Shown: positions 1 through 9,541, numbered from the stretch's first letter. The stretch: DNA of 64,000 nt from Cryomorphaceae bacterium BACL29 MAG-121220-bin8 (GCA_905181705.1 CAJIYP010000003.1:124001-188000); one strand, 5' to 3'. Made by a program: numbers and translations. The notes: generated by a model from the sequence alone, not told the origin.

Positions 1-1269
1 TTTTCTTTTTTAAAATTAGGATCCAAAACTTTTTGTTCTTTTCTAATAGTTTTTTCTTTAGTTTCCATGTTAAAATCAATTACTGAGGGGGGCTCAGAAA
101 GTGAGTTGAAACCATATCTCAAAACATTAGTATTAAAATCTACATTTGTAGTAGTGTATAGTGAGTAGGTTTCACTTTTAAAATCCAAATAATAGTTTTC
201 CGAATTATCCCATCTTTTAATATTAATTCTATTTAATCCATTTGATCTTTCACTAACAACCAAATAATCCTTAAAAATATCAATTCCTTCAAGCAAAACA
301 TCCTCTCTGTGATTAATTACATTTTTCCAGTTTTTATATTCGGTATTCAAAACTGATGTTTTCATCAATTTATAATTCTTAGAATTATCTATGTTAGTTA
401 TTATATAAAAGTCGTTTTCAAAATGACTTATACTATATTCTAAGCCCGTTTTTCTTTTACTAAATAATTTAAAATTAGAATGTGGCAGATCAGCATCTAA
501 AAATTGGAATTCAGATGTCATGGTACTGTATGAAGAAATTATTATATAATTATTAGATTTTGATTTAGATACATTTGTATAAAATGTATTATCTCTTTCA
601 TGATAAACTAATACATCCTCTTTATAACTTGAACCAATGGTGTGTTTGTAAATTTTATCATTTCTTAAAGTTTGGGTATTTCTTTTTGTATAAAAAAAGG
701 TTTGATTATCATTAGCCCAAACAAAACTACCAGTGCAATTTTCAATAGAATCAATTAAAACATCACCAGATTCTAAATCTTTTATTTTAATTGTGTAAAG
801 TCTTCTTGAGACTGTATCTACACTAAATACTGCTAATTTATTATTTGGACTTATTTTAATATTAGATAAATTGAAAAACTCATAATCTTTAGCTAAATCA
901 TTACAATCAAACAAAACCTCTTCTTTAGAAATCAAAGAATTTTTTTTTCTAATATGAATTGGATATCCCTTCTCTTTTTCAAATTTCGTATAATACCAAT
1001 ATCCATTTAAAAAATAAGGAACAGACTGATCGTCTTCTTTTATTTTCCCTTTTATTTCTTTAAATATCTTTTCTTGAAAACTCTTAGTATGTGAAGACAT
1101 ATCTTCATAATAACTATTTTCATTTTCTAAATAATCTATAACTGCTTTATTTTCTCCTATCCTTTAACCAATAGTAATTATCTACTCTTTTTGAATCAAA
1201 ATTATTAAATTCAGTAGGTATTTTTTCAGCTTTAGGTGGTGGTGTTTTACTTTTTTCAATGGATTTCAT
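1..1269 (-). pseudogene. ptrB: Oligopeptidase B (S9 family), frameshifted and cut by the window edge
   Basis: N-terminal part of an S9-family serine oligopeptidase, which cuts peptides after basic residues. Reading from ATG 1267-1269 the protein runs MKSIEKSKTPPP... to NYYWLKDRRK and then meets a stop at 1147-1149. The next frame continues ENKAVIDYLENEN and stays open to base 1, with propeller-type sequence such as GYWYYTKFEKEKGYP. Family members read W-L-x-D-R-E-N-x-x-V-I at this point, so one extra base near 1150-1158 breaks the gene. The alpha/beta-hydrolase domain with the Ser-Asp-His triad lies beyond the left edge. A good promoter lies just upstream, so this may be a recent mutation or an assembly error. 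The family call is from recognised sequence pattern only. Confidence 0.75.
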
Positions 1270-1289
1270 AGAATTAATTCAATGGATTG

Positions 1290-1318
1290 CAAAAATAAGG
1301 CATAGAATCAAAATCCAA
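1290..1318 (-). promoter_or_regulatory. Bacteroidota-type promoter for the oligopeptidase B gene
   Basis: On the minus strand TTG (1318-1316) is followed after 18 bases by TATTTTTG (1297-1290), matching the Bacteroidota pattern TTG-N18/20-TAnnTTTG. The -7 element is 20 bases upstream of the ATG at 1269. No transcription data; call by motif only. Confidence 0.5.
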
Positions 1319-1342
1319 GTACATTTAACAGACTAAATAAAT

Positions 1343-2368
1343 TTAAAAACTTAATTTATTTAAAATATTCAAAAAACTATCATGCATATCAACAGTATAA
1401 TCTAAATGAGTAACAATTCTTAACTTATTGTCCCCCATTGAAATGATTTTAACTCCTTTATCTTTAAGTTTTTCCAAAAATAAATGAGAAGAAACGTTCG
1501 AATCAATTTCAAAAATTACAATATTAGTTTCAACTGGCTCTACTTTTTTAATGTATGAAAGGTTTTTAAGTGATTTTTCTATTTCCAGAGCACGTTGATG
1601 GTCATCAGATAATCTTGAAAAATTATTATCTAATGCGTAGATTCCACATGCTGCTAAATATCCTACTTGTCTCATTCCTCCACCCAAAACTTTTCTTACT
1701 CTAAGAGCTCTGTTTATTAAATCTTTAGATCCAACCAAGACAGATCCAGAGGGGCAGCCCAGACCTTTACTTAAACATACTGAAATAGAATCAAATAACA
1801 ATCCATAATCTTTTGGGCTTTGATTTTTTTTAATCATTGCATTCCAAATTCTTGCACCATCTAAATGATAAGCTAAATTATTTTCAGAACATGTTTTTCT
1901 AATCAATTCTAAATCTTTTAGATCCCAGCACGCTCCCCCCCCTTTGTTAGTTGTATTTTCTATACAAACTAAAGAACTTTTAGGACTGTGATAAAAATCA
2001 GGTGGGTTAATAGCTTGGATTAATTGATTATTATTAAACATTCCTCTTTCTCCATTTATCAGTTTACATGAAACACCACTATTAAAACTAACACCTCCAC
2101 CTTCATAATTGTAAACATGTGCATATTTATCACAAATTAATTGATCCCCTGGACTAGTATGTAATTTTATAGCTGTTTGATTCGTCATAGTGCCAGAGGG
2201 AAAAAATAAAGCAGAATCCATACCGAAAATCTTAGCTACTTTATCTTCGAGTTCATTAACTGTAGGGTCTTCTTTAAAAACATCATCACCTACTTTTGCT
2301 TCTAACATGGCATTAAGCATTTCTTTGCTTGGTTTGGTAACTGTGTCACTAATTAAATTGATTTCCAT
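1343..2368 (-). CDS. ltaE: Low-specificity L-threonine aldolase
   Basis: PLP enzyme that cleaves threonine or allo-threonine to glycine and acetaldehyde in the cytoplasm. The 341-residue protein begins MEINLISDTVTKPS, the usual SDTVT(K/R)P start of the family. It carries HLDGARIWNA (Asp170, expected to contact the pyridine nitrogen) and CLSKGLGCPSGSVL, with Lys201 as the expected Schiff-base lysine. An upstream in-frame ATG at 2392 exists. I chose 2368 because it matches the family start and leaves an 8-base gap after the upstream metalloprotease gene instead of a 16-base overlap. The two genes are probably co-transcribed, though no functional link is evident. Confidence 0.9.
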   Translation of the reverse strand: MEINLISDTVTKPSKEMLNAMLEAKVGDDVFKEDPTVNELEDKVAKIFGMDSALFFPSGTMTNQTAIKLHTSPGDQLICDKYAHVYNYEGGGVSFNSGVSCKLINGERGMFNNNQLIQAINPPDFYHSPKSSLVCIENTTNKGGGACWDLKDLELIRKTCSENNLAYHLDGARIWNAMIKKNQSPKDYGLLFDSISVCLSKGLGCPSGSVLVGSKDLINRALRVRKVLGGGMRQVGYLAACGIYALDNNFSRLSDDHQRALEIEKSLKNLSYIKKVEPVETNIVIFEIDSNVSSHLFLEKLKDKGVKIISMGDNKLRIVTHLDYTVDMHDSFLNILNKLSF

Positions 2369-2376
2369 ATACACTA

Positions 2377-4776
2377 TTAATTTTGGGAACAAGATTCACT
2401 TCCAATTGGAGATCCATCTGGAATTGTTAAAGTTTTTTGAATTTTATAAAGCTCTGGTCGTTTTTTAAAATCATCAATTATATAAGAATATTGATCATAA
2501 TAATTGTTTAATTTCTTGGATCTGGCGATTAATCTTTTGATATATTTTATTGCCATAAACGACTCGTATTTTACTTGCATAAAAACATTTTTATCTTCAC
2601 TTAAATTCAATAAATAAAGTAAAATATTTGTATTTATTATATGTTGAATTTCTGTTAAATATGTGTCTTCATGTGTTTTCTTAAAAGAATTTGAAATCAG
2701 TCCGTTTAAAACATACCTTAAACTCATTTTAGAATTATCAACTGTATTTTGAACCATTAACCTATTTAACCTTTCAGTATTTAACAGTAATTCTAAAGTC
2801 ATTTCACTTGCTGTTGAGGCTGCACTTAACGGATCAAAAGACACTCCAGTCAACCCTTTAAATGATTCTCTAGTTCTTGGAAATCCGTATGCTCTTGGTG
2901 GAAATAATTTTAATTTGTCTCTTGGGATTGCTAAATTCTTGGCGTCCAATGATTGAAAAACTGATATTAGTGCCCTATTTTGGATATCTAACTCTAAATC
3001 TTTAACAATAACTTGACCATCTCCTCTCGTTGCATAATTATAATCCATTCCTCCAATTAGTTTGACAACAGCTTCTGTTTGATATCGATGCATAAAATAT
3101 AGAGGAACAAAAACATCTTCTAAAGTGGATAAAGGTTCTCCACTTTTTATGTTTAGTTCAGAGAAATTTAAAATAGCCTTTTTTCTAACTTTAAATATTT
3201 CATCTAATCCATTTACAACGTCATTTTCATTGTCCCAAAGGTGGGCAGAAACGTGAGCTCCTCCTTTTGCCCTCGCATCACTATCTGTAATAAACCTTAA
3301 ACCGTTTTTCATAGAATTATTCAATATATTATCCAATGCTAATTTCTCATTTTTCAAATTAAATTCTGAGTAACTATAGGCTACACTTACTTTATCCCAA
3401 TCTCCAATACCCTCAGAGTAAGCATTTGATAAATCAACTTCATCGTCTTTCAAACCAATTAATGGATGAGGGTAATCCATTACCGAAGATCTATTGTTGA
3501 CACTTGCGGCAAAATTGTGAGCAAAACCTAAAGTATGACCAACTTCATGTGCACTAAGCTGTCTAATTCTGGATAAAGCCATTTCTAACATTGGTTTATA
3601 ATTATCATCTTTCTCAAAAGGTTTTTCAAGTAGTGCTTGAGCAATCAAAAAATCTTGTCTTATTCTTAAGCTTCCTAAACTAACATGTCCTTTTATAATT
3701 TCTCCTGTCCTTGGATCAACAACACTTGCTCCGTAACTCCATCCTCTAGTTGATCTATGTACCCATTGAATTACATTATATCGACAATCCATAGGGTCTG
3801 CATCATCTGGTAAAATTTTTACCTGAAAAGCATTTTTAAAACCAATGGCTTCAAAAGCCTCATTCCACCAAGAAGCACCATCCATAAGAGCTGATTTAAT
3901 TGGTTCTGGAGCACCTGGATCTAAATAATATATTATTGGCTCAACAACATCGCTTTGATCTAAATCAGAATTTATTTTTTTAAGCCTATGACGTATTATA
4001 TATTTTTTATTGATTTGATCTTGAACTGGGGATGCATAATCCATAAAAGATGTAAAAATAGCCCCACTTCTTGGATCAAAATTTCTTGATTTATAGTTAT
4101 TATCTGGTAATTTAATAAATGAGTGGTGTTGTATTACACTGATATTATTAGGGTCAGGAGCAATACTTGAAATTAATCTTCCCTCTGCATTTCCAACATA
4201 AGTTAATAAAGCCTCAAATTCTACATTATTGGGAAAAGCTTTAGTTCTCTTGAGTTCCAGAGCACTTTTGCTTAAATCAAGTTTATAAGCTCCTTGTTTA
4301 AGAGATTTTAATCTTTTTATAACACCATGAGTATCTTGTAACAAAAAAGGAGTAAAGTCTATAATATAAACATCCTCTTTTTTTTCAATTATTTCAAATC
4401 CAAAAATAACAGAATTTGCAAAAGCTTGCTCCACACTATTAACTTCAGAAGCATTATTTGAAATAGCCCTAAAGTTTTGATTAGGTTGAACTAACAGTAA
4501 CTTATTACCGTATTTTCTAAACTTCACAATTCTTTCATTACCTAACTGGCCGCGATCTAATCCAATATCATTAGAACCTAATCCCGTTGTTAAAGAATTT
4601 ATATATAAAAAATCTTCGTTTATTTTATCAACTTCCAAGAATATCTTATCTAATTTTAATTGATAATTAAAATTAAAAAAACCAGAAAAAAATTTATTAT
4701 TTTCATTATTATTTTGAGCTGAAACAGATACAAAACAAAAGGAAAGAATTAATGATAAGAAAAAATTATATCTCAT
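2377..4776 (-). CDS. Secreted zinc-dependent metalloprotease (DUF5117/DUF4953-like)
   Basis: Large exported protein of 799 residues with a clear signal peptide (MRYNFFLSLILSFCFVSVSAQ, cut near residue 20). The centre holds HEVGHTLGFAH at His410-Glu411...His414...His420, a full HExxHxxGxxH zinc site of the metzincin kind, followed by a likely Met-turn in SSVMDYP. N-terminal and C-terminal flanks resemble the DUF5117 and DUF4953 regions of Bacteroidota zinc proteases. The substrate is unknown; general extracellular or periplasmic proteolysis is inferred. No T9SS sorting domain is obvious at the C-terminus, which ends IPDGSPIGSESCSQN. It is the first gene of a two-gene unit with the threonine aldolase. 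Confidence 0.85.
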   Translation of the reverse strand: MRYNFFLSLILSFCFVSVSAQNNNENNKFFSGFFNFNYQLKLDKIFLEVDKINEDFLYINSLTTGLGSNDIGLDRGQLGNERIVKFRKYGNKLLLVQPNQNFRAISNNASEVNSVEQAFANSVIFGFEIIEKKEDVYIIDFTPFLLQDTHGVIKRLKSLKQGAYKLDLSKSALELKRTKAFPNNVEFEALLTYVGNAEGRLISSIAPDPNNISVIQHHSFIKLPDNNYKSRNFDPRSGAIFTSFMDYASPVQDQINKKYIIRHRLKKINSDLDQSDVVEPIIYYLDPGAPEPIKSALMDGASWWNEAFEAIGFKNAFQVKILPDDADPMDCRYNVIQWVHRSTRGWSYGASVVDPRTGEIIKGHVSLGSLRIRQDFLIAQALLEKPFEKDDNYKPMLEMALSRIRQLSAHEVGHTLGFAHNFAASVNNRSSVMDYPHPLIGLKDDEVDLSNAYSEGIGDWDKVSVAYSYSEFNLKNEKLALDNILNNSMKNGLRFITDSDARAKGGAHVSAHLWDNENDVVNGLDEIFKVRKKAILNFSELNIKSGEPLSTLEDVFVPLYFMHRYQTEAVVKLIGGMDYNYATRGDGQVIVKDLELDIQNRALISVFQSLDAKNLAIPRDKLKLFPPRAYGFPRTRESFKGLTGVSFDPLSAASTASEMTLELLLNTERLNRLMVQNTVDNSKMSLRYVLNGLISNSFKKTHEDTYLTEIQHIINTNILLYLLNLSEDKNVFMQVKYESFMAIKYIKRLIARSKKLNNYYDQYSYIIDDFKKRPELYKIQKTLTIPDGSPIGSESCSQN

Positions 4777-4837
4777 AATTTTGAAATTTAAATAAATATA
4801 AAAATTAATTAAGTTAATGTCGATTCATTTTAAAATG

Positions 4838-4845
4838 TATTTTTG
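4838..4845 (+). promoter_or_regulatory. Probable -7 promoter element for prfB
   Basis: TATTTTTG, an exact match to the Bacteroidota TAnnTTTG element, 19 bases before the prfB ATG. No clear TTG box is seen at -33. Confidence 0.4.
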
Positions 4846-4863
4846 TTTTTTTATTAAAATTAC

Positions 4864-5944
4864 ATGATAACTATAGACCAGGTTAAAAATCTCCTTGAGC
4901 GTACTAATGCACTAAGGAGTTATCTTTGACATAGACTCAAAAAACATAGAAATATCTAATAAAGAGGAAATAACATTTGATCCAAATTTCTGGAATGACT
5001 CAATAAAAGCTCAAAAAGTCATGAAAGAACTTCAATCTCTCAAGCAATGGATTAAAGATTATGAAAAAGCTAAGTCACTTTCTGAGGACTTAGAGATTTT
5101 ATTTGAATATTACAAGTCTCAAGAAATTTCAGAAAATGAATTAAGTTCTCATTTCAAAAAATGTAGTAATCACATTGAATCTGTAGAGTTTAAAAACATG
5201 TTATCTAATGAAGGAGATGAAATGAGTGCAGTTATTCAAATTACTGCTGGAGCAGGAGGAACAGAAAGTTGTGATTGGGCATATATGCTAATGAGGATGT
5301 ATGTTATGTGGGCTGAAAAAAATAAGTTTAAAGTAAAAGAATTAGATATACAGCAAGGAGATGTGGCAGGTTTAAAGTCTGTAACAATAGAAATTGAAGG
5401 GGAGTATGGTTTTGGATGGCTAAAAGGTGAAAATGGAGTTCATAGATTAGTTAGAATTTCCCCATTTGATAGTAATGCAAAAAGACACACTTCATTTGCT
5501 TCTGTTTATGTTTATCCTCTTGTTGACGATACTATTGAAATAAACATAAATCCATCTGAAATTTCATGGGAAACTATGCGTTCAAGTGGAGCTGGAGGTC
5601 AAAATGTTAATAAAGTAGAAACCGCTGTAAGGTTAAGACATGCCCCAACTGGAATTGTTATTGAAAATTCAGAAACTAGATCCCAGCTTGAAAATAAAGA
5701 AAAAGCGCTCAAATTACTTAAATCTCAATTATATGAAATTGAGTTAAAGGAAAAAATGGTTGAAAGAGAAAAAATAGAGTCAAGTAAAATGAAAATTGAA
5801 TGGGGCTCACAAATAAGAAACTATGTTCTTCACCCATACAAACTTATAAAAGATGTTAGAACATCTCACGAAACAAATAGTGTTGATGATGTTTTAAACG
5901 GAGGTTTAAACCCTTTTTTGAAAGCATTTTTAATGGCAAATTAA
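4864..5944 (+). CDS. prfB: Peptide chain release factor 2, made by programmed +1 frameshift
   Basis: Release factor for UGA and UAA stops. Translation starts at ATG 4864 (MITIDQVKNLLERTNALRSYL) and meets an in-frame TGA at 4927-4929. A +1 shift at CTT-TGA-C continues with GAC at 4928 into the long frame, giving about 359 residues, the usual RF2 length. The site has the classic parts: an AGGAG Shine-Dalgarno-like element at 4915-4919, TAT CTT, then TGA C. The protein has the RF2 SPF tripeptide (ISPFDSNAKRHTS) for stop recognition and GGQ (about residues 244-246) for peptide release. Autoregulation by RF2 level is well established for this arrangement. The HAD gene follows after one base. Confidence 0.95.
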
Positions 5945-5945
5945 T

Positions 5946-6557
5946 ATGAAAATAGATACAATAATTTTTGATTTAGGTGGTGTTTTGGTTGACTGGAGTC
6001 CCGAATATGTTTTCTTGAAAGAATTTGACGGAGACAGAAAAAAAATGAAGTGGTTTTTTGACAATATATGTACATCAAGTTGGAATGAGGAGCAGGACGG
6101 GGGTAAATTAATGCGAATTGCTACTCAAGAAAGAATTAAACTTTTTCCAAAGCATGAAAAGTTAATAAGAATGTTTTACGGAAGATGGGAAGAAATGTTA
6201 AAAAATGAAATTCCCGGAACAGTTGAAATTTTAAACAAACTTAAAAAAAATAATTACAAACTTATTGCTCTAACCAATTGGAGCGCAGAAACTTTTCCTG
6301 TAGCAATAAGAAAATTTGAATTTTTAAAATCATTCGAAGCTATAGTAGTATCAGGAGAAATCAAAATGCTTAAACCATTCAAAGAAATTTATAATTACAC
6401 AATAAACAAATATAAATTAAATCCAAATAAATGTGTTTTTATAGATGATCGTTTATCCAATGTGGTTGGAGCTATTGAATGTGGAATTCATGGAATACAA
6501 TTTGAATCTCCGGAAAAATTAATTGTTAACCTAAAAAATATAGGAGTTGAAATCTAA
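5946..6557 (+). CDS. HAD-family hydrolase (HAD-IA, YihX-like phosphatase)
   Basis: Cytoplasmic haloacid-dehalogenase-like phosphatase of 203 residues. Motif I is IIFDLGGVLVDWS with nucleophile Asp9. Motif II is in IALTNWS, a lysine for motif III lies in GEIKMLKP, and motif IV is VFIDDRLSNV. The DLGGVL(V/I)DW form is typical of the YihX/epoxide-hydrolase-N-terminal-like subgroup that acts on small sugar phosphates. The actual substrate cannot be told from sequence. It sits one base after prfB and overlaps the next gene by 11 bases, so the three genes are probably translated from one message. Confidence 0.85.
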   Translation: MKIDTIIFDLGGVLVDWSPEYVFLKEFDGDRKKMKWFFDNICTSSWNEEQDGGKLMRIATQERIKLFPKHEKLIRMFYGRWEEMLKNEIPGTVEILNKLKKNNYKLIALTNWSAETFPVAIRKFEFLKSFEAIVVSGEIKMLKPFKEIYNYTINKYKLNPNKCVFIDDRLSNVVGAIECGIHGIQFESPEKLIVNLKNIGVEI

Positions 6558-6900
6558 AAAATACACTTTATATCACAATCCAAGATGTAGTAAATCTAGA
6601 AAAACTTTAAATTATCTAAATTCTAAAGGCATTGATTTTGAAACTGTTTTGTATTTAAATGACAATCTAAGTTTAGACAAAATAGAAAATATTATAAATA
6701 AATCAGCTTTAAATCCAAGTGATTTAATTAGAACAAAAGAAAATATTTGGAAAGAATTATTTAAAAACAAAAAATTAAGTAAAATTCAAATCATACGAGC
6801 TATATTTGAATATCCTAAATTAATGCAAAGACCTGTATTTATGTCAAATTCAAGGGCAGTTATTGCTAACTCAACGGAGAAAGCTTTTAAAATTCTATAA
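6547..6900 (+). CDS. ArsC/Spx-family thioredoxin-fold protein (arsenate reductase-like)
   Basis: 117-residue thioredoxin-fold protein beginning KYTLYHNPRCSKSRKTL, with the single active-site Cys14 in the HNPRCSKSR signature of glutathione/glutaredoxin-dependent ArsC. It keeps the RPVF...SRAVIANS C-terminal motif. No arsenic resistance genes are nearby, so the role may be general reductase or YfgD-like rather than arsenate detoxification. The start must be TTG at 6547, since no ATG or GTG occurs before the conserved region. This overlaps the HAD gene by 11 bases, and an AGGAG at 6542-6546 abuts the start, too close for a normal ribosome site. Translational coupling is likely. Confidence 0.8.
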   Translation: MKSKKYTLYHNPRCSKSRKTLNYLNSKGIDFETVLYLNDNLSLDKIENIINKSALNPSDLIRTKENIWKELFKNKKLSKIQIIRAIFEYPKLMQRPVFMSNSRAVIANSTEKAFKIL

Positions 6901-6948
6901 ATTAAACCAATTTCAAATAACATAGTCATAGACAAGTATTAAATCATT

Positions 6949-9375
6949 ATGAGAAAAACTTTTTATATAATTATTGTCTTACTTTCTATTAATTTAAATG
7001 CACAACAAAGTAGTATATCTATATACGGAACTATTCTAGATTCAGAATCCAATTCCCCATTGGAGTATGCGACTATTTCTGTTTACTCACCAAATGATAG
7101 TATTGTAAAGTTTGGAGGAATAAGTAATGCAAATGGTAAATTTAATTTAGAAGTTTCCAAAGGAAAATATAATATTAAAATTGAATATATTTCATTTAAA
7201 GAAAAATTAATTAAGAATATAAATGTTTTTAAATCCATTGATTTAGGAGCTATTGAATTAGTTATTGATCAAAATGTTTTAGATGAAGTAGAATTAATAG
7301 GTGAAAAAACTCAAGTTGAAATAAAGTTAGACAAAACAGTTTATAACATTGGAAAAGATCTAACATTAAGAGGAAGCAGTGTAAGTGATGTGCTAGATAA
7401 CCTTCCATCAGTAGCAGTTGATATTGATGGTAATGTTTCACTGAGAGGAAATCAAAACGTTAGAATATTAATTAATGGAAAACCCTCTGGGTTAGTTGGT
7501 ATTAGTAGTAACGATGCATTAAAACAATTTCCCTCTGAAAGTGTTGAAAAAGTTGAAATAATAACTTCCCCATCGGCAAGATATAATGCTGAAGGAACTG
7601 CAGGAATTATTAATATCGTTTTAAGAAAAAACAAATTAGCGGGCTTGAACGGATCAATTTCTACAAATGGTGGAGACCCAAAAACTTTTGGTGTTTCAGG
7701 AAATATTAATTTTAGAACAGAAAAAATAAATCTTTTTACAAATACTGGTTATAGCTTAAGCAGTTATGAAAACGCTTCTTTAAGTGAAACAGAGTATTTC
7801 AATTCTAGTTCGATTAATAATTTTCTTAATGAAAATGGTAGCAGAAATACTGAAAGAGATTCATATTATCAAAGTACAGGAATTGAATATTTTTTAAACG
7901 ATAAAACAAGTTTAGTTGCTTCCTATTTAACAAGAAAAAGTGATAGTGATGATATAACAATTAATAACATCAATCAAAATTTTCAAGGTGATAAAAAATC
8001 GTCAAAGAGAATCGAAAATGAAAATGAAACAGATGATACTAAAGAGTTTTCTTTGAATTTAACTCATGAATTCGTGAATAAGGGTAATTTAACCATAGAT
8101 TATCAAAAAGAAAAATCTAATGAAATTGAAAGTAGTTTTATTTCAAATACACAATCTAATCCAAAGTTTATTGAATATTTAGGTGAAAAAGTTAAAACAG
8201 ATGAAAATCAAAACAGTGAATTATACAAAATTGATTATGTTTTACCTATTGGAGAAGATGGACAGTTTGAGTTGGGATATAGAAAAAGTAATAAATTTCA
8301 AAATACTGATTACCTGGTTCAAGATGAAGTTTTAAATGGAAATTATTTAATTAACACTGACCTTACTAACAACCTTTTTTATAATGAAAAGGTTAATGCT
8401 TTTTATACTCAATATGGAAATAAAAAAAATAAAATATCTTATCTTTTTGGAATAAGAGTCGAGGAGTCTCAAACTATTGTTAAACAGTTAGAAAGCAACA
8501 GTAATAGTGTTAAAAAATATAATGATATTTTTCCTACAATAAATTTAGCCTATGAATTAAAAGAAAATGAAACCATTACACTTGGATATAACCGAAGAAT
8601 TAGCAGACCTAGATCCTATTTTATAAATCCTTTTCCCTCTAGATCAAGTGAAACTAGTTTTTTTCAAGGAAATCCTTATTTAAACCCTACATATTCAAAT
8701 GGGATTGATTTAGGGTATTTAAAAAGACTTGAAAAAACAACATTAAACGGTTCTATATATTATAAAAAATCAGATGAGATATTTACTTTTATTAATGAAG
8801 CAACTGGAAGTTCGGTAATGGTTAATGACATCCTTGTTCCAGTGATTAAAAGATCTCCTGTAAATTTATCATCCCAAGAAGAAATAGGAATTGAATTCAA
8901 CACCAATTACTCTCATTCTAAAAATTGGAGAATTGGCGGAAATGTTAATTTTTATCAATCCGAAATAATTGGTAATTATAATGGAATTATTTATGACTCT
9001 AAAAATCTAATATGGTCCGGTAGATTAAATAATTATTTAAAACTCTTTTCATCAGTTGATTGGCAAACAAGAATAAGCTATAGAGGACCACAAAAAACTG
9101 CTATTTCAACAAGGAAAGGTTCAATAAGCACAAATACAGCTTTTAGTAAAGATATTTTTGGTGACAAAATGACTTTAACGTTTAAAATAAATGACATTTT
9201 TGAAACTCAAAAATGGAGGTTAGAAACGCTTTCTGAAACTTATAAAACCTATTCAGAATCAAGTTGGAGAGGTGGAAGGAACTTTAATTTAAGTCTTATT
9301 TATAGATTTAACCAAAAGAAAAGTCAATCAAATAATAGACCAAGTTATGAGGATTACGGAGGAGAAGGCTTTTAA
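6949..9375 (+). CDS. TonB-dependent receptor-like outer membrane beta-barrel protein
   Basis: 808-residue outer membrane protein with signal peptide MRKTFYIIIVLLSINLNAQQ. Residues about 22-110 form a carboxypeptidase-regulatory-like (CarboxypepD_reg) beta-sandwich. Residues about 130-225 form a TonB plug (GSSVSDVLDNLPSVAVDIDGN, then PSARYNAEGTAGIINIVL). The rest is a 22-strand-type barrel of the OMP_b-brl_3 group, ending with the aromatic terminus DYGGEGF. This type binds or imports unknown ligands and lacks a recognisable partner lipoprotein here. It stands alone, 48 bases after the ArsC-like gene. The cargo cannot be predicted from sequence. Confidence 0.85.
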   Translation: MRKTFYIIIVLLSINLNAQQSSISIYGTILDSESNSPLEYATISVYSPNDSIVKFGGISNANGKFNLEVSKGKYNIKIEYISFKEKLIKNINVFKSIDLGAIELVIDQNVLDEVELIGEKTQVEIKLDKTVYNIGKDLTLRGSSVSDVLDNLPSVAVDIDGNVSLRGNQNVRILINGKPSGLVGISSNDALKQFPSESVEKVEIITSPSARYNAEGTAGIINIVLRKNKLAGLNGSISTNGGDPKTFGVSGNINFRTEKINLFTNTGYSLSSYENASLSETEYFNSSSINNFLNENGSRNTERDSYYQSTGIEYFLNDKTSLVASYLTRKSDSDDITINNINQNFQGDKKSSKRIENENETDDTKEFSLNLTHEFVNKGNLTIDYQKEKSNEIESSFISNTQSNPKFIEYLGEKVKTDENQNSELYKIDYVLPIGEDGQFELGYRKSNKFQNTDYLVQDEVLNGNYLINTDLTNNLFYNEKVNAFYTQYGNKKNKISYLFGIRVEESQTIVKQLESNSNSVKKYNDIFPTINLAYELKENETITLGYNRRISRPRSYFINPFPSRSSETSFFQGNPYLNPTYSNGIDLGYLKRLEKTTLNGSIYYKKSDEIFTFINEATGSSVMVNDILVPVIKRSPVNLSSQEEIGIEFNTNYSHSKNWRIGGNVNFYQSEIIGNYNGIIYDSKNLIWSGRLNNYLKLFSSVDWQTRISYRGPQKTAISTRKGSISTNTAFSKDIFGDKMTLTFKINDIFETQKWRLETLSETYKTYSESSWRGGRNFNLSLIYRFNQKKSQSNNRPSYEDYGGEGF

Positions 9376-9382
9376 GGATAAC

Positions 9383-9541
9383 TTACTTTTTTCTTTTATC
9401 CAACAATTCTTTCATTCTTTCAATAAAAGCTCCACTTACCCAGTATGGAATAATAAATGTTAATAACAGTATCATTAACCAAAAACCCATTGTTAAGACT
9501 GTTAAGAACAAAATAAATCCTAAATATTGATCAAATTCCAT
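9383..9541 (-). CDS. Small membrane protein, 52 residues, function unknown
   Basis: Short open frame reading MEFDQYLGFILFLTVLTMG and ending ERMKELLDKRKK. Residues about 8-36 make one long or two short hydrophobic helices, with a basic tail. The ATG at 9541 and stop at 9383 fit neatly in the gap between the TonB receptor gene and fumC, which holds nothing else. Codon use looks normal for the window and the amphipathic charged tail looks protein-like. I do not recognise the family. Confidence 0.6.
   Translation of the reverse strand: MEFDQYLGFILFLTVLTMGFWLMILLLTFIIPYWVSGAFIERMKELLDKRKK

Noticed and set aside
2190-2468. 92-residue open frame opposite threonine aldolase
   Set aside because: Lies antisense to two well-supported genes, with no recognisable protein pattern; a shadow of AT-rich coding sequence.
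6547-6900. ArsC-like gene as an arsenic resistance island
   Set aside because: No arsR, arsB/acr3 or arsM nearby; it is embedded with prfB and a phosphatase gene.
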